DNA of 51,392 bases from Streptomyces sp. MBT53 (GTDB lineage: Bacteria > Actinomycetota > Actinomycetes > Streptomycetales > Streptomycetaceae). The position numbers and the translations under genes are program-made. Numbering within the stretch: position 1 is the stretch's first letter; each line of letters begins with the position of its first letter. A model generated the notes under the pieces. That model was not told the DNA's origin and ran no database searches. It was given only the letters and a program-made list of their open reading frames with translations. Of this stretch, positions 8,441 through 17,721 are shown one piece after another. The stretch lies in NCBI RefSeq assembly GCF_016654115.1, contig NZ_JAEQAZ010000080.1, positions 1 through 51,392 of the forward strand. The letters run 5' to 3'.

Positions 8441-10594
8441 ATGACCCAGCCGTTCGAACTCCCGCACTTCTACATGCCGTATCCCGCGCGCCTCAACCCG
8501 CATCTGGACGAGGCCCGCGCCCACTCCTCCACGTGGGCACGCGAGATGGGCATGCTGGAGGGCTCCGGGATCTGGGAGCAGGCCGACCTCGACGCGCACG
8601 ACTACGGCCTGCTCTGCGCCTACACCCACCCCGACTGCGACGGGCCCGCCCTGTCGCTGATCACCGACTGGTACGTGTGGGTCTTCTTCTTCGACGACCA
8701 CTTCCTGGAGATCTTCAAACGCAGCCAGGACCGCGCCGGCGGCAAGGCCTACCTTGACCGGCTCCCGCTCTTCATGCCGCTGGACCTCACAACTCCCGTA
8801 CCGGAGCCGGAGAATCCGGTCGAGGCGGGGCTCGCCGACCTGTGGGCGCGCACGGTGCCGTCGATGTCCGTCGACTGGCGCCGCCGCTTCGCCGTCGCCA
8901 CCGAGCACCTCCTCAACGAGTCCCTGTGGGAGCTGTCCAACATCAACGAGGGGCGCATCGCCAACCCCGTCGAGTACATCGAGATGCGCCGCAAGGTGGG
9001 CGGCGCCCCCTGGTCGGCGGGGCTCGTGGAGTACGCGACCGCCGAAGTGCCCGCGTCCGTCGCCGGATCGAGGCCGCTGCGGGTACTGATGGAGACCTTC
9101 TCCGACGGCGTCCACCTGCGCAACGACCTCTTCTCCTACCAGCGGGAGGTCGAGGAGGAGGGCGAGAACAGCAACGGCGTGCTCGTCCTGGAGACCTTCT
9201 TCGGCTGCACCACCCAGGAGGCCGCCGACACCGTCAACGACGTCCTCACCTCCCGGCTCCACCAGTTCGAGCACACCGCGTTCACCGAAGTGCCCGCCGT
9301 GGCCCTGGAGAACGGACTCACCCCGGACGAGGTCGCCGCCGTCGCCGCCTACACGCAGGGGCTGCAGGACTGGCAGTCCGGCGGCCACGAGTGGCATCTG
9401 CGCTCCAGCCGCTACATGAACGAAGGCGCCCTCGACAACTCGTCGCTGAACGGGCCGACCGGCCTCGGCACCTCCGCCGCCGACATCGGCGCCCTGCTCG
9501 CCTCCGCCGGCGCCGAACGGCTGCGCGCCTACACCCACGTCCCCTTCCAGAAGGTCGGGCCCTCCCAACTCCCCGACTTCTACATGCCGTTCCAGGTCGA
9601 ACTGAGCCCGCACCTCGACGGCGCCCGGCACCGCCTCGTCGACTGGATGCACTCCGTCGGCATGCTGGAGGAGGGCGTCTGGGACGAGGAGAAACTCGCC
9701 GCCGCCGACCTCCCGCTCTGCGCGGCCGGCATCGACCCGGACGCCACCGAGGAGGCCCTCGACCTCAGCTCGCGCTGGCTCGCCTGGGGCACCTACGGCG
9801 ACGACTACTACCCCCTCGTCTACGGCGTCCGAGGCGACCTCGCCGCCGCCCGCGTCACCACGGCCCGCCTCTCCGACTGCATGCCCGTCGAGGGACCCGC
9901 GGTCGTCGTGCCGGTCAACGCGATGGAGCGCGGGCTCATCGACCTGTGGGCCCTCACCACCGCCGAGATGCCCGTGGACGACCGGCACACCCTGAAGGAC
10001 TCCATCAACACGATGACCGAGAGCTGGGTCTGGGAGCTGTCCAACCAGATCCAGCACCGCATCCCCGACCCGGTCGACTACCTGGAGATGCGCCGCGCCA
10101 CCTTCGGCTCCGACCTCACCCTCAGCATGTGCCGCATGGGCCACGGCCCGAAGGTCCCGCCCGAGGTCTACCGCACCGGCCCGGTCCGCGCCCTGGAGAA
10201 CGCGGCCATCGACTACGGCTGCCTCATCAACGACGTCTTCTCCTACCAGAAGGAGATCGAGTACGAGGGTGAGGTCCACAACGCCATCCTTGTCGTCCAG
10301 AACTTCTTCGGCATCGACTACCCGACCGCGCTCGGCGTCGTCCACGACCTGATGACCCAGCGCATGCGCCAGTTCGAACACGTCGCCGCGAACGAACTGC
10401 CCGTCGTCTACGACGACTTCGACCTCTCGGACGAGGCACGCGAGATCATGCGGGGCTATGTGACCGACCTCCAGCACTGGATGGCGGGCATCCTGAACTG
10501 GCACCGCGAGGTAGACCGCTACAAGTCCGGCTACCTGGCCCGCCGTTCACACGGCTTCCTCCCGGACCGGGTGCCGGCGATGCCCTTCGCCTGA
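8441..10594 (+). CDS. geoA: Geosmin synthase (bifunctional germacradienol/geosmin synthase)
   Basis: A 717-residue tandem terpene synthase that makes the earthy volatile geosmin from farnesyl diphosphate. The N-terminal domain cyclises FPP to germacradienol and the C-terminal domain converts germacradienol to geosmin. The N-domain carries the Mg-binding motif DDHFLE (85-90) and NDLFSYQRE (from 228). The C-domain, starting near LPDFYMPF, has DDYYP (454-458) and NDVFSYQKE (from 597). The opening FELPHFYMPYPARLNPHLDEAR and the end LPDR.P are typical of the family, and the length is close to the usual 725. Start ATG 8441 follows a modest AGGG site. It ends seven bases from the stop of the next, convergent gene. 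Confidence 0.97.
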   Translation: MTQPFELPHFYMPYPARLNPHLDEARAHSSTWAREMGMLEGSGIWEQADLDAHDYGLLCAYTHPDCDGPALSLITDWYVWVFFFDDHFLEIFKRSQDRAGGKAYLDRLPLFMPLDLTTPVPEPENPVEAGLADLWARTVPSMSVDWRRRFAVATEHLLNESLWELSNINEGRIANPVEYIEMRRKVGGAPWSAGLVEYATAEVPASVAGSRPLRVLMETFSDGVHLRNDLFSYQREVEEEGENSNGVLVLETFFGCTTQEAADTVNDVLTSRLHQFEHTAFTEVPAVALENGLTPDEVAAVAAYTQGLQDWQSGGHEWHLRSSRYMNEGALDNSSLNGPTGLGTSAADIGALLASAGAERLRAYTHVPFQKVGPSQLPDFYMPFQVELSPHLDGARHRLVDWMHSVGMLEEGVWDEEKLAAADLPLCAAGIDPDATEEALDLSSRWLAWGTYGDDYYPLVYGVRGDLAAARVTTARLSDCMPVEGPAVVVPVNAMERGLIDLWALTTAEMPVDDRHTLKDSINTMTESWVWELSNQIQHRIPDPVDYLEMRRATFGSDLTLSMCRMGHGPKVPPEVYRTGPVRALENAAIDYGCLINDVFSYQKEIEYEGEVHNAILVVQNFFGIDYPTALGVVHDLMTQRMRQFEHVAANELPVVYDDFDLSDEAREIMRGYVTDLQHWMAGILNWHREVDRYKSGYLARRSHGFLPDRVPAMPFA

Positions 10595-10601
10595 CGCCCC
10601 G

Positions 10602-12134
10602 TCAACCGAGGTCCCTGGGGTCCCGAACCCGCTCGGTCACTTCCTCGGCGAGCTTCCGTGCGGCCGTGGCAGCGGCGCCCGAGAGCTCGCCGAGTATCGC
10701 GTCGGCGGCGGCCAGGGTCGCGCGGGCCTCTTCCGGGAGGTCCGCGTCGGCCAGCGCGCGGGTCAGGGCGTAGTGCTCCTCGGCGATGAACCGGCCGAGG
10801 TTGACACCCTGCCAGTGCCTCAGGGAGTCGTCGGCCGGGGTGGCGAGGATGTCTCGGAGGGCTGCCAACGTCCGCTTCGCCTGGGCGAGTTCACCCGTCT
10901 CCCGCTCCAGACGGGCCTGGGTCAGCCGGGCCGAGACACGGTCCCACGCCGTGTCCTGGAGGGCGGCGTAGAGGCGCTGGGCGCGCAGCGCCTGCGGGAG
11001 ATCGCCCAACCGCTCGAAGTCGCGGGCGAGCCAGGACAGGGGAGATGTGTCCAGAGCCTTCTTCGCGTCCGGGCGTCTCAGCCTGCCCTGGTCCATCTCG
11101 ATCTCGTCGAGGGCGCGGATCAGCGTGACCCGGGCCAGCTCGGTCAGTCCCTGATCCATGGCCAGATCGGTCCAGGTGTCCGACGGCTCGTCGGACAGGT
11201 CCGTGCCGAAGAAGCAGTCGTCCAGGGCGAGCGCCCACTCCCGCAGGGCCGCCGCGTCCGCGTCCGGTCCCGGCAGTTCGCTCAGCCCGCACGCGGTGTC
11301 GAAGTCCGTCTCCCGCACCTCGTGCAGCAACGGCAGATCCTCGGTGTGCCCCTGCAGCCCCACGAGCACGGCGGCGAGCCGGAGTTCGTCCGTCATCGAC
11401 GACTCCGTCTCGCGCCGCAGCAGATGTCGCAGCAGCTCCAGATCGCCGTCCGCGCGGTCGAACTGCGCGGCCCGCAGGGCGAGTCGACGCCGTACGGGGT
11501 CTCCGGCCACCGTGTCCCACACCGTACGGTCGCCCGCGCGCAGCGCCGCCAGATCAGCTCGCCCCTGGGCCAGCACCGGCTCCCACAGCGGGGGACGGGG
11601 ATGCCGGTCGAGGAGTGCGTAGGCGCCGCCCTCCCCTTCGTTCAGGAGCAGGAAGTCGGGCTCCGTACGCAGCAGGGCCGCGTGCAGCATGCCGATCAGC
11701 TCGACCGGGGAACGCTCGGACAGGCCCAGGGCGGCGCGGAGCCGGGGCCGCGCCTCGTCGAGGCCGTAGTCCTCGCGGAACTCGTCCTCCGTCTCCGTGA
11801 CCACTGCCAGGATCTTCTCCGGGCCGTCGGACGGGGACAGGTCCAGATGGTCGCGCCAGCCGGGCAGACCGATCAGGAGCTCCAGCGCCTCGTCGACACT
11901 GGAGCCGATGATCCCGGCCGAGCCCTCGGAGTCGGCGTACAGCACGGAACCGTCCGCGCACACGAAGTACGTACCGCCCGTGTCGTCGCCCGCGACAGGC
12001 CGCAGCGGGCCGCCGGAGGCGAGCCGGACCGCCTCGCCGTGCTGTGCGCGGCGCAGGTCGAAGTCGAAGGGGAACGCGGCCAGTTCGGCCAGGTGGGCGT
12101 GCTGTCGGAGCAGCCGCAGGGCGTGATCGGTCAT
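10602..12134 (-). CDS. Hypothetical protein, 510 residues, alpha-helical C-terminus
   Basis: I do not recognise the family. The first 160 residues contain a possible SMI1/KNR4-like stretch (GGTYFVCADGSVLYADSEGSAGIIGSSVDEALELLIGLPGW, written here as separate features: a Gly-rich strand, a YADSEG turn and a helical D-E-A-L-E-L-L). The remainder is Leu/Ala/Glu-rich and helical, with repeated L-A-L-R-A and A-R-A-T-L-type segments like TPR or HEAT repeats, so a scaffold or immunity-like role is possible. No signal peptide or membrane segment. The frame extends to 12551, but ATG 12134 is the first start that gives a protein-like N-terminus; it lacks a clear ribosome site. Stop lies seven bases from that of geoA. 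Confidence 0.65.
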   Translation of the reverse strand: MTDHALRLLRQHAHLAELAAFPFDFDLRRAQHGEAVRLASGGPLRPVAGDDTGGTYFVCADGSVLYADSEGSAGIIGSSVDEALELLIGLPGWRDHLDLSPSDGPEKILAVVTETEDEFREDYGLDEARPRLRAALGLSERSPVELIGMLHAALLRTEPDFLLLNEGEGGAYALLDRHPRPPLWEPVLAQGRADLAALRAGDRTVWDTVAGDPVRRRLALRAAQFDRADGDLELLRHLLRRETESSMTDELRLAAVLVGLQGHTEDLPLLHEVRETDFDTACGLSELPGPDADAAALREWALALDDCFFGTDLSDEPSDTWTDLAMDQGLTELARVTLIRALDEIEMDQGRLRRPDAKKALDTSPLSWLARDFERLGDLPQALRAQRLYAALQDTAWDRVSARLTQARLERETGELAQAKRTLAALRDILATPADDSLRHWQGVNLGRFIAEEHYALTRALADADLPEEARATLAAADAILGELSGAAATAARKLAEEVTERVRDPRDLG

Positions 12135-12308
12135 GTCACAGAACGTAACAGGCGGCACTGACAACGGGCCCGGGCCGCGGGAGTGAGGCGTCACGCACGC
12201 CTGCTGCGCGCAGGACCGGCTTCCCTCTCCTGACCCTCGGTCAGTCTCACTCGTTCGTGGCACGTCGGGCACCGGTGCGCCGGGTAGAGCATCTGCCGGA
12301 GGCGATCC

Positions 12309-12914
12309 ATGGAACAGACCGCGTTGCGTCCCAAGCCGATGCCCGGCCAGGAGCCCGGCGACGGCACCAAGCCCGGCACGACCCGGCGCCCGCACGCCGC
12401 GCGGCGCCGCGGCCGACGGCTCATCACCCTGCTGTTCAGCGTGTTCGTCGGGACCGTCCTGGTGCTCTCGGGGGTCGGGCTCGGCACGGTCGGCGCCACC
12501 GTGATCGGTATGAGCAAACTCGCCGACATGCAGCGCCAGGCGGCCCGGCAACCGGCACGGACGGCCACCCCGGGCACCCCGGCAGACCGCTCCGCGTCCG
12601 CCGCGAGCCCGATGTCACCGCCTGCGTCGCCCACGTCCGCCACGTCGGCCGGCGCGACGCTCGGGGTGGAGGCCGTGGACGCGGAGAAGGCGGGTGCGCT
12701 GATCGTCGGCGTTCACATGCCCGGCCCCGGGTACACGGCGGGTCTTGTCCGCGGTGACGTGCTGCTCACGTTCGGCGGTGCCCGGATCGACTCGGCGGCC
12801 GACCTCGCGCACGCCGTCACCCGCGCCCACCCGGGGAAGGAGGTCACCGTCACGGTGCGTCACCGCAGCGGCGGCTTCCAGCAGTTCACCGTGGTCCCCG
12901 GCTTCGTCGTCTGA
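12309..12914 (+). CDS. Membrane-anchored PDZ-domain protein
   Basis: A 201-residue protein with a basic cytoplasmic N-terminus (RRPHAARRRGRR), one membrane helix at about 38-62 (LITLLFSVFVGTVLVLSG), a Pro/Ala/Ser/Thr-rich extracytoplasmic linker (about 75-118), and a C-terminal PDZ domain (about 119-198). The PDZ part is shown by GPGYTAGLVRGDVLLTFGG and the A-H-P-G-K-E-V-T-V-T-V end. There is no protease domain, so it may bind exposed C-termini or tether a partner protease. ATG 12309 is preceded by GGAGG six bases away. The partner is unknown; the next gene is an M24 peptidase 125 bases downstream. Confidence 0.8.
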   Translation: MEQTALRPKPMPGQEPGDGTKPGTTRRPHAARRRGRRLITLLFSVFVGTVLVLSGVGLGTVGATVIGMSKLADMQRQAARQPARTATPGTPADRSASAASPMSPPASPTSATSAGATLGVEAVDAEKAGALIVGVHMPGPGYTAGLVRGDVLLTFGGARIDSAADLAHAVTRAHPGKEVTVTVRHRSGGFQQFTVVPGFVV

Positions 12915-13039
12915 CGCGCGGCGAGCCACCGAGCGTGCGGGCCGGAAGCGCGTCGTTCCCGTCGATCGGCTCGCGTGGGCCTCCGGGTGCGGGCAGGATG
13001 CTGCCCGTAGCCACCTTTCGCCCGTTCTCGGAGGCCTGA

Positions 13040-14167
13040 ATGACCGGTAGCACGTCCGCGCCCTTCACCGCCGCCGACTACCGGGCCCGCATGGACCGCG
13101 CCGCGCAGGCCGCCGCCGACGCCGGTCTCGGAGGGCTGCTGATCGCTCCGGGCCCGGACCTCGTGTGGCTCACCGGCTACGCGCCCACCGCGCCCACCGA
13201 ACGGCTCACCGTCCTCGTCCTGGCCCCCGGGCGCTCCCCGGTCCTCGTCGTCCCCACCCTGGAGGCCCCCGACGCCGCCAAGGCCCCCGGAGCCGACGCC
13301 CTCACCCTGCGTGACTGGACCGACGGCAAGGACCCCTACGCGGCCACCGCCGCCCTGCTCGACGCGACCGGCCGCTTCGGCATCAGCGACAACGCCTGGG
13401 CGATGCATCTGCTGGCACTCCAGAGGACGCTGCCCGACACGACCTATGCCTCCCTGACCGACGCGCTGCCGATGCTGCGCGCGGTGAAGGACGCGGCGGA
13501 GCTGCGGCTCATGGCAGCCGCCGGAGCGGCTGCGGACGCAGCGTACGAGGAGATCCGGAAGGTTCCCTTCGCCGGCCGCCGCGAATCCGACGTCGGCGCC
13601 GATCTGGCCGATCTGCTGCGGCAGTTCGGGCACTCCCAGGTCGACTTCACCATCGTCGCCTCGGGCCCCAACGGAGCCAACCCGCACCACGAGGTGGGCG
13701 ACCGTGTCATCCAGCGGGGCGACATGATCGTCCTCGACTTCGGCGGCCTCAAGGACGGCTACGGCTCCGACACCTCGCGCACGGTCCACGTCGGCGAACC
13801 CGACGACGAGGAACAGCGCGTCCACGACCTCGTCCGCGAGGCCCAGGAGGCCGGCTTCCGCGCGGTACGCCCCGGAGTCGCCTGCCAGGAGGTCGACCGG
13901 GCCGCCCGCGCGGTCATCGACGACGCCGGATACGGCCCCTACTTCATCCACCGCACCGGCCACGGCATCGGCGTCACCACGCACGAGCCGCCGTACATGA
14001 TCGAGGGCGAGGAACAGCCCCTCGTGCCCGGGATGTGCTTCTCCGTGGAGCCCGGCATCTATCTGCCCGGCCGCTTCGGGGTGCGCATCGAGGACATCGT
14101 CACGGTGACCGAGGACGGCGGTCGACGGCTCAACAACACGGCCCGCGAGATGGCCCTGGTGGACTGA
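13040..14167 (+). CDS. M24 family metallopeptidase (Xaa-Pro aminopeptidase/dipeptidase type)
   Basis: A 375-residue cytosolic peptidase with creatinase N-terminal domain (about 1-135) and pita-bread catalytic domain. The five metal ligands are visible: Asp in VLDFGG, Asp in GSDTSRT, His in HRTGHGIG, Glu in SVEPGIYLPG and Glu in VRIEDIV. Members release N-terminal residues before proline or split X-Pro dipeptides; this one is best called Xaa-Pro peptidase family. Start ATG 13040 follows GGAGG five bases away. A 6-bp hairpin (12990-13007, CGGGCA/TGCCCG) lies in the upstream region. It is followed 43 bases later by the APH-fold gene, possibly in one transcript. Confidence 0.9.
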   Translation: MTGSTSAPFTAADYRARMDRAAQAAADAGLGGLLIAPGPDLVWLTGYAPTAPTERLTVLVLAPGRSPVLVVPTLEAPDAAKAPGADALTLRDWTDGKDPYAATAALLDATGRFGISDNAWAMHLLALQRTLPDTTYASLTDALPMLRAVKDAAELRLMAAAGAAADAAYEEIRKVPFAGRRESDVGADLADLLRQFGHSQVDFTIVASGPNGANPHHEVGDRVIQRGDMIVLDFGGLKDGYGSDTSRTVHVGEPDDEEQRVHDLVREAQEAGFRAVRPGVACQEVDRAARAVIDDAGYGPYFIHRTGHGIGVTTHEPPYMIEGEEQPLVPGMCFSVEPGIYLPGRFGVRIEDIVTVTEDGGRRLNNTAREMALVD

Positions 14168-14210
14168 CGACGACCAGGAGCCCCGACCCCCGAACGGCAG
14201 CGGCGCGACC

Positions 14211-15149
14211 ATGACCCAGGCACCGACACCCACCGCGGACACCGTCCGACAACTGGTCCGTTCCCTGCTCAAGGACAGTGCGGCCGACAGCACCGGACCC
14301 GAGGTACGGCCCGTCGCCGAGGGCGGCGAGCACTCCACGTGGTGGGTCGGCACCCGCCATGTGCTGCGCCTCGCCCCAGACCGTGAGGCCACCCTGCGGC
14401 AGCGCCGCGAACTGCGTCTGCGCGACCTCGTACGGCCGTATCTCCCCGTCGCCGTGCCGACGAGCGTGGCGCACGGCGAGTGGGCGCCCGGGCTCACCTA
14501 CACGCTGGACACCAAGGTGCCCGGCCGGTCGGGCGAGGACCAGGACGTCTCCGCGGTCGGCGAGGCCGACCTCGCCGGGCTGCTCACCGGACTGCGCGAG
14601 GTGCCCGTCCGGCAGGCCGAGGCGCTCGGCGTCCCGCGTACCGCCCCGCGTTCCCTGGAGGCCCTGCGCCGCGCCGCCGAGCAGGCGGCCGAACGGCTGG
14701 CCGCCGCCGACGAGTTCGACGCCGCCCGCCTCCACCAGCTCACCCAGCCCGGCGCGGTCCAGCTCGCCGCGCAGTCCGCCACCGCGGTCCTCGTCCACCA
14801 CGACCTCAAGGGCGAGCACCTCGTGGTGAGCGCCGACGGCCGGGTGCGCGGTGTCCTGGACTGGACCGACGCGGCCCTCGGCGACCCCGCGGAGGACATC
14901 GCCGGGCTCGCGCTGGCCGTCGGCGCCCCCGCCGCCGTCCGCGCCGCCACCCTCGCCGGCTACGGCGCCCGCCCCTGCCTGCGCGGCCTCTGGCTCGCCC
15001 GCTGCGACACGGTGGTCCGCCTCGCCGACCACCTCAAGAGCCGCGACAGCGGTCCTCTGCCTCTCCTGAGAGCCCAACTGCGGCGCACCTGGGAGGCGAT
15101 CCTGCTGGAGCGGGTGACGGAACTGCGGGACGGGGACGGGGAGTTGTAG
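14211..15149 (+). CDS. APH-fold phosphotransferase family protein
   Basis: A 312-residue kinase-like protein of the aminoglycoside/homoserine/choline phosphotransferase fold. It has the nucleotide-loop region AEGGEHSTWWV, a putative Brenner catalytic loop HHDLKGEHLVV and the DFG-equivalent LDWTDAALGDP. In the catalytic loop the usual Asn is replaced by His (HxDxxxxH), seen in some actinobacterial members, so catalysis is probable but not assured. Nothing indicates antibiotic resistance; substrates of such orphans are usually unknown small molecules. The stop codon abuts the 12-bp tandem repeat array. Confidence 0.8.
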   Translation: MTQAPTPTADTVRQLVRSLLKDSAADSTGPEVRPVAEGGEHSTWWVGTRHVLRLAPDREATLRQRRELRLRDLVRPYLPVAVPTSVAHGEWAPGLTYTLDTKVPGRSGEDQDVSAVGEADLAGLLTGLREVPVRQAEALGVPRTAPRSLEALRRAAEQAAERLAAADEFDAARLHQLTQPGAVQLAAQSATAVLVHHDLKGEHLVVSADGRVRGVLDWTDAALGDPAEDIAGLALAVGAPAAVRAATLAGYGARPCLRGLWLARCDTVVRLADHLKSRDSGPLPLLRAQLRRTWEAILLERVTELRDGDGEL

Positions 15150-15151
15150 CG

Positions 15152-15247
15152 CGCAAACGTCTACGTAAACGCTCGCGTAAACGTCTACGCAAGCGTGTGC
15201 GTAAACGCTTGCGCAAGCCTTTGCGTAAACGTATGCGCAAGCGTTTA
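15152..15247. repeat. 12-bp tandem repeat array filling a convergent intergenic gap
   Basis: Eight consecutive 12-base units of the form CGYAARCGYNTN: CGCAAACGTCTA, CGTAAACGCTCG, CGTAAACGTCTA, CGCAAGCGTGTG, CGTAAACGCTTG, CGCAAGCCTTTG, CGTAAACGTATG, CGCAAGCGTTTA. A ninth degenerate unit (15248-15259) lies inside treZ. The array begins two bases after the APH-fold stop and its last unit contains the treZ stop codon. Several units pair with neighbours (GCTTGCGCAAGC is a perfect palindrome), so the transcript may fold strongly. Confidence 0.92.
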
Positions 15248-16993
15248 CGCCTGCGCCAGCACCACGCACGACTCCCCGGGCAGCCGCAGCAACCCGTCCG
15301 CCCCCGGTACCTCCACCGGGTCCCACGCGGCCAGGATCTCCGCCGGGCGGGTGCCCAGGGGGATCGCGGCCGGTTCCTTGCCGAGGTTCACCGCGACGCG
15401 CACGTCGCCGCGTCGGAGGGCGAGCCAGCCGGCGTCCTCGTCGTAGGCCACCTTGGTGTCGGAGAGGTCGGGGTCGGTGAGGTCGGGCTGCTGGTGCCGG
15501 AGGGCGATGAGGCGGCGGTACCAGGCCAGCACGCGCGCGTGGGGCTCGCGCTCCGGTTCCGACCAGTCCAGGCAGGAGCGGTCGCGGGTCGCCGGGTCCT
15601 GCGGGTCGGGCACGTCCTCCTCGGCCCAGCCGTGGGCCGCGAACTCCCGCCGCCTGCCCCGCCGTACGGCGTCCGCGAGGTCCGGGTCGGTGTGGTCGGT
15701 GAAGAACTGCCAGGGTGTGCCCGCCGCCCATTCCTCGCCCATGAACAGCATCGGCGTGAAGGGGCCGGTGAGCGTCAGCGCCGCCGCGCAGGCCAGCAGG
15801 CCGGGGGAGAGGGAGGCCGAAAGGCGGTCCCCCTGGGCGCGGTTGCCGATCTGGTCGTGGGTCTGGCTGTAGCCGAGCAGCCGGTGGGCGGCCACGCGGG
15901 TACGGTCCAGGGGGCGGCCGTGGTGCCGGTTGCGGAAGCTCGAATAAGTGCCGTCGTGGAAGTAGCCGCCCGTGAGCGTCTTGGCGACCGCCGCGAGCGG
16001 GGACCGCGCGAAGTCCGCGTAGTAGCCCTGCGATTCACCGGTCAGCGCGGTGTGCAGGGAGTGGTGGAAGTCGTCGTTCCACTGGGCGTGCAGCCCGAGA
16101 CCGCCCTCCGCGCGGGGGGTGACCACACGCGGGTCGTTCAGGTCGGACTCGGCGACCAGGAAGAGCGGTCGGCCCGTCTCGGCGGCCAACGCGTCGACGG
16201 CGGCGGACAGTTCCTCCAGGAAGTGGCACGCGCGCGTGTCCTGCAGCGCGTGCACCGCGTCCAGCCGCAGCCCGTCGATCCGGTAGTCGCGCAGCCATGC
16301 CAGCGCGCTGCCCAGGAGGAAGGCCCGCACCTCGTCGGAGCCGGGCGCGTCCAGGTTCACGGCGCTGCCCCACGGGGTCTGGTGGGTGTCCGTGAAGTAC
16401 GGGCCGAACGCGGGCAGGTAATTCCCGGACGGGCCAAGGTGGTTGTGCACCACGTCGAGCACGACGCCCAGACCGAGTTCATGGGCCCGGTCGACGAACC
16501 GCTTCAGCGCCTCGGGGCCGCCGTAGGGCTCGTGCACGGCCCACAGGGAGACACCCTCGTAACCCCAGCCGTGGCGGCCGGGGAACGGGCACAGGGGCAT
16601 CAACTCGACGTGGGTGACGCCCAGTTCGGCGAGATGGCCGAGCCGGTCGGCCGCCGCGTCCAGGGTGCCCTCGGGCGTGTACGTGCCGACGTGCAGCTCG
16701 TAGAGGACCGCGCCCGGCAGCGGGCGCCCCGGCCAGTCGGCGGTGCGCCACGCGTACCGCTCGTGCTCGACGACGGCGCTCAGGCCGTCCGGGCCGTCCG
16801 GCTGGCGGCGCGAGCGCGGGTCGGGCAGCGGCGGGCCGTCGTCGACCGCGAACCCGTACCGCGTGCCGTCGCCCGCCTCCGCCTCGCCGCTCCACCACCC
16901 CACGCGGTCGGGATCGCGCTCCAACGCGCGCGTGGCGCCCTCGCGATGGAGCGTCACACGGTCTGCCTCTGGTGCCCACACCTCGAACTGCAC
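15245..16993 (-). CDS. treZ: Malto-oligosyltrehalose trehalohydrolase
   Basis: A 582-residue GH13 enzyme that releases trehalose from maltooligosyl-trehalose, the second step of the TreY/TreZ route from glycogen. The N-terminal beta domain starts FEVWAPEADRVTLHREG. The barrel shows YELHVGTYTPEGT, HNHLGPSGNYL, the nucleophile Asp in DGLRLDAVHAL, the acid Glu in FLVAESDLNDPR, and AQWNDDFHHSLH, which is typical of TreZ. GEEWAAGTPWQFFTDH near residue 420 also fits. ATG 16993 has AAGGGGA ten bases upstream. Unusually, it is separated from treY and glgX by five unrelated genes. Its stop codon TAA lies within the tandem repeat. Confidence 0.95.
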   Translation of the reverse strand: MQFEVWAPEADRVTLHREGATRALERDPDRVGWWSGEAEAGDGTRYGFAVDDGPPLPDPRSRRQPDGPDGLSAVVEHERYAWRTADWPGRPLPGAVLYELHVGTYTPEGTLDAAADRLGHLAELGVTHVELMPLCPFPGRHGWGYEGVSLWAVHEPYGGPEALKRFVDRAHELGLGVVLDVVHNHLGPSGNYLPAFGPYFTDTHQTPWGSAVNLDAPGSDEVRAFLLGSALAWLRDYRIDGLRLDAVHALQDTRACHFLEELSAAVDALAAETGRPLFLVAESDLNDPRVVTPRAEGGLGLHAQWNDDFHHSLHTALTGESQGYYADFARSPLAAVAKTLTGGYFHDGTYSSFRNRHHGRPLDRTRVAAHRLLGYSQTHDQIGNRAQGDRLSASLSPGLLACAAALTLTGPFTPMLFMGEEWAAGTPWQFFTDHTDPDLADAVRRGRRREFAAHGWAEEDVPDPQDPATRDRSCLDWSEPEREPHARVLAWYRRLIALRHQQPDLTDPDLSDTKVAYDEDAGWLALRRGDVRVAVNLGKEPAAIPLGTRPAEILAAWDPVEVPGADGLLRLPGESCVVLAQA

Positions 16994-17166
16994 GGACGGT
17001 TCCCCTTCGTCTGCTCACCGGGATGTAGCCCGTCCATCGTGCTTCAAACGAGATCAATCCGCTTTTGAATCCACCCCTTTGGCGCAGGTGTCGTCATCTT
17101 CGCGCGCGTGCGGGCCGTTTCCGCGTCTTCTGGACACCCGGGGTTCACTGCCCGACAATCACGAAC

Positions 17167-17718
17167 GTGACGTCGTCCTTCGAGTTCCACACGTACCCCG
17201 CGCGGTTGTCCGACGTGGAGCGCGACAAGGCGCTCAAGGTCCTCCATGACGGCGTCGCCATGGGACGGCTGTCGCACGACACGTTCATCCGGCGCATGGA
17301 GCTGGCACTCGCCGCCCGCCGGTCCGAGGAACTCGTCGCGCTCACCGCCGACCTGCCCACCGAAAGCCGCCTCTCCCGCGCCCTGTTCGGCACCGTCGAG
17401 GCCGTCTCCGGGTTCACGGTACGGCTGCGCAGGGCCTGGCAGGCCGAGCGGCTCCCCAAGCTGCTGCTGCCCCACCCCGGCAGCGGACACTCGCTGCGCA
17501 TCGGCCGCGACCCCGCCAACGGGCTGCGCCTGACCCACGAGACGGTGTCCCGGGTGCACGCCGAACTCAGCCGCCAGGGCGGCATGTGGGTGCTGCGCGA
17601 CCTCGGTTCGACCAACGGCACGACGGTCAACGGCCGTCGGGTGATCGGCGCGGCCGTCGTCCGCGAGGGCGATCAGATCGGCTTCGGACGGATGGCGTTC
17701 CGGCTCGCCGTGAACTGA
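17167..17718 (+). CDS. DUF1707 and FHA domain protein
   Basis: A 183-residue protein with an N-terminal DUF1707 (about 5-60; ARLSDVERDKALKVLHDGVAMGRLS, then FIRRMELALAARR) and a C-terminal FHA domain (about 95-182). The FHA shows LRIGRDPANGLRL, the phosphothreonine-binding SRVHAEL and DLGSTNGT. FHA domains read Ser/Thr kinase signals; DUF1707 is an actinobacterial domain of unknown function, so this is probably an adaptor downstream of a kinase not in this window. No membrane segment. The GTG at 17167 gives the family-typical start; the open frame reaches 17065 but reads as non-coding upstream. Its stop is followed at once by a short direct repeat. Confidence 0.85.
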   Translation: MTSSFEFHTYPARLSDVERDKALKVLHDGVAMGRLSHDTFIRRMELALAARRSEELVALTADLPTESRLSRALFGTVEAVSGFTVRLRRAWQAERLPKLLLPHPGSGHSLRIGRDPANGLRLTHETVSRVHAELSRQGGMWVLRDLGSTNGTTVNGRRVIGAAVVREGDQIGFGRMAFRLAVN

Positions 17719-17721
17719 GCC

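Noticed and set aside
8390..10504. 704-codon antisense open frame over geosmin synthase
   Set aside because: Val/Gly/Ala-rich translation without motifs; a third-position GC artefact opposite a certain gene.
14211..15149. Aminoglycoside resistance gene
   Set aside because: Only the general phosphotransferase fold is evident, with a His for Asn change in the catalytic loop; no similarity to a specific resistance enzyme could be established.
15152..15247. Tandem repeats as a CRISPR array
   Set aside because: Units are 12 bases, contiguous and without spacers; no cas genes in the window.
15195..15446. Small cysteine-rich ORF translated from the 12-bp repeats
   Set aside because: The Cys/Val/Ala pattern is simply the repeat read in one frame and continues into treZ antisense; no ribosome site.
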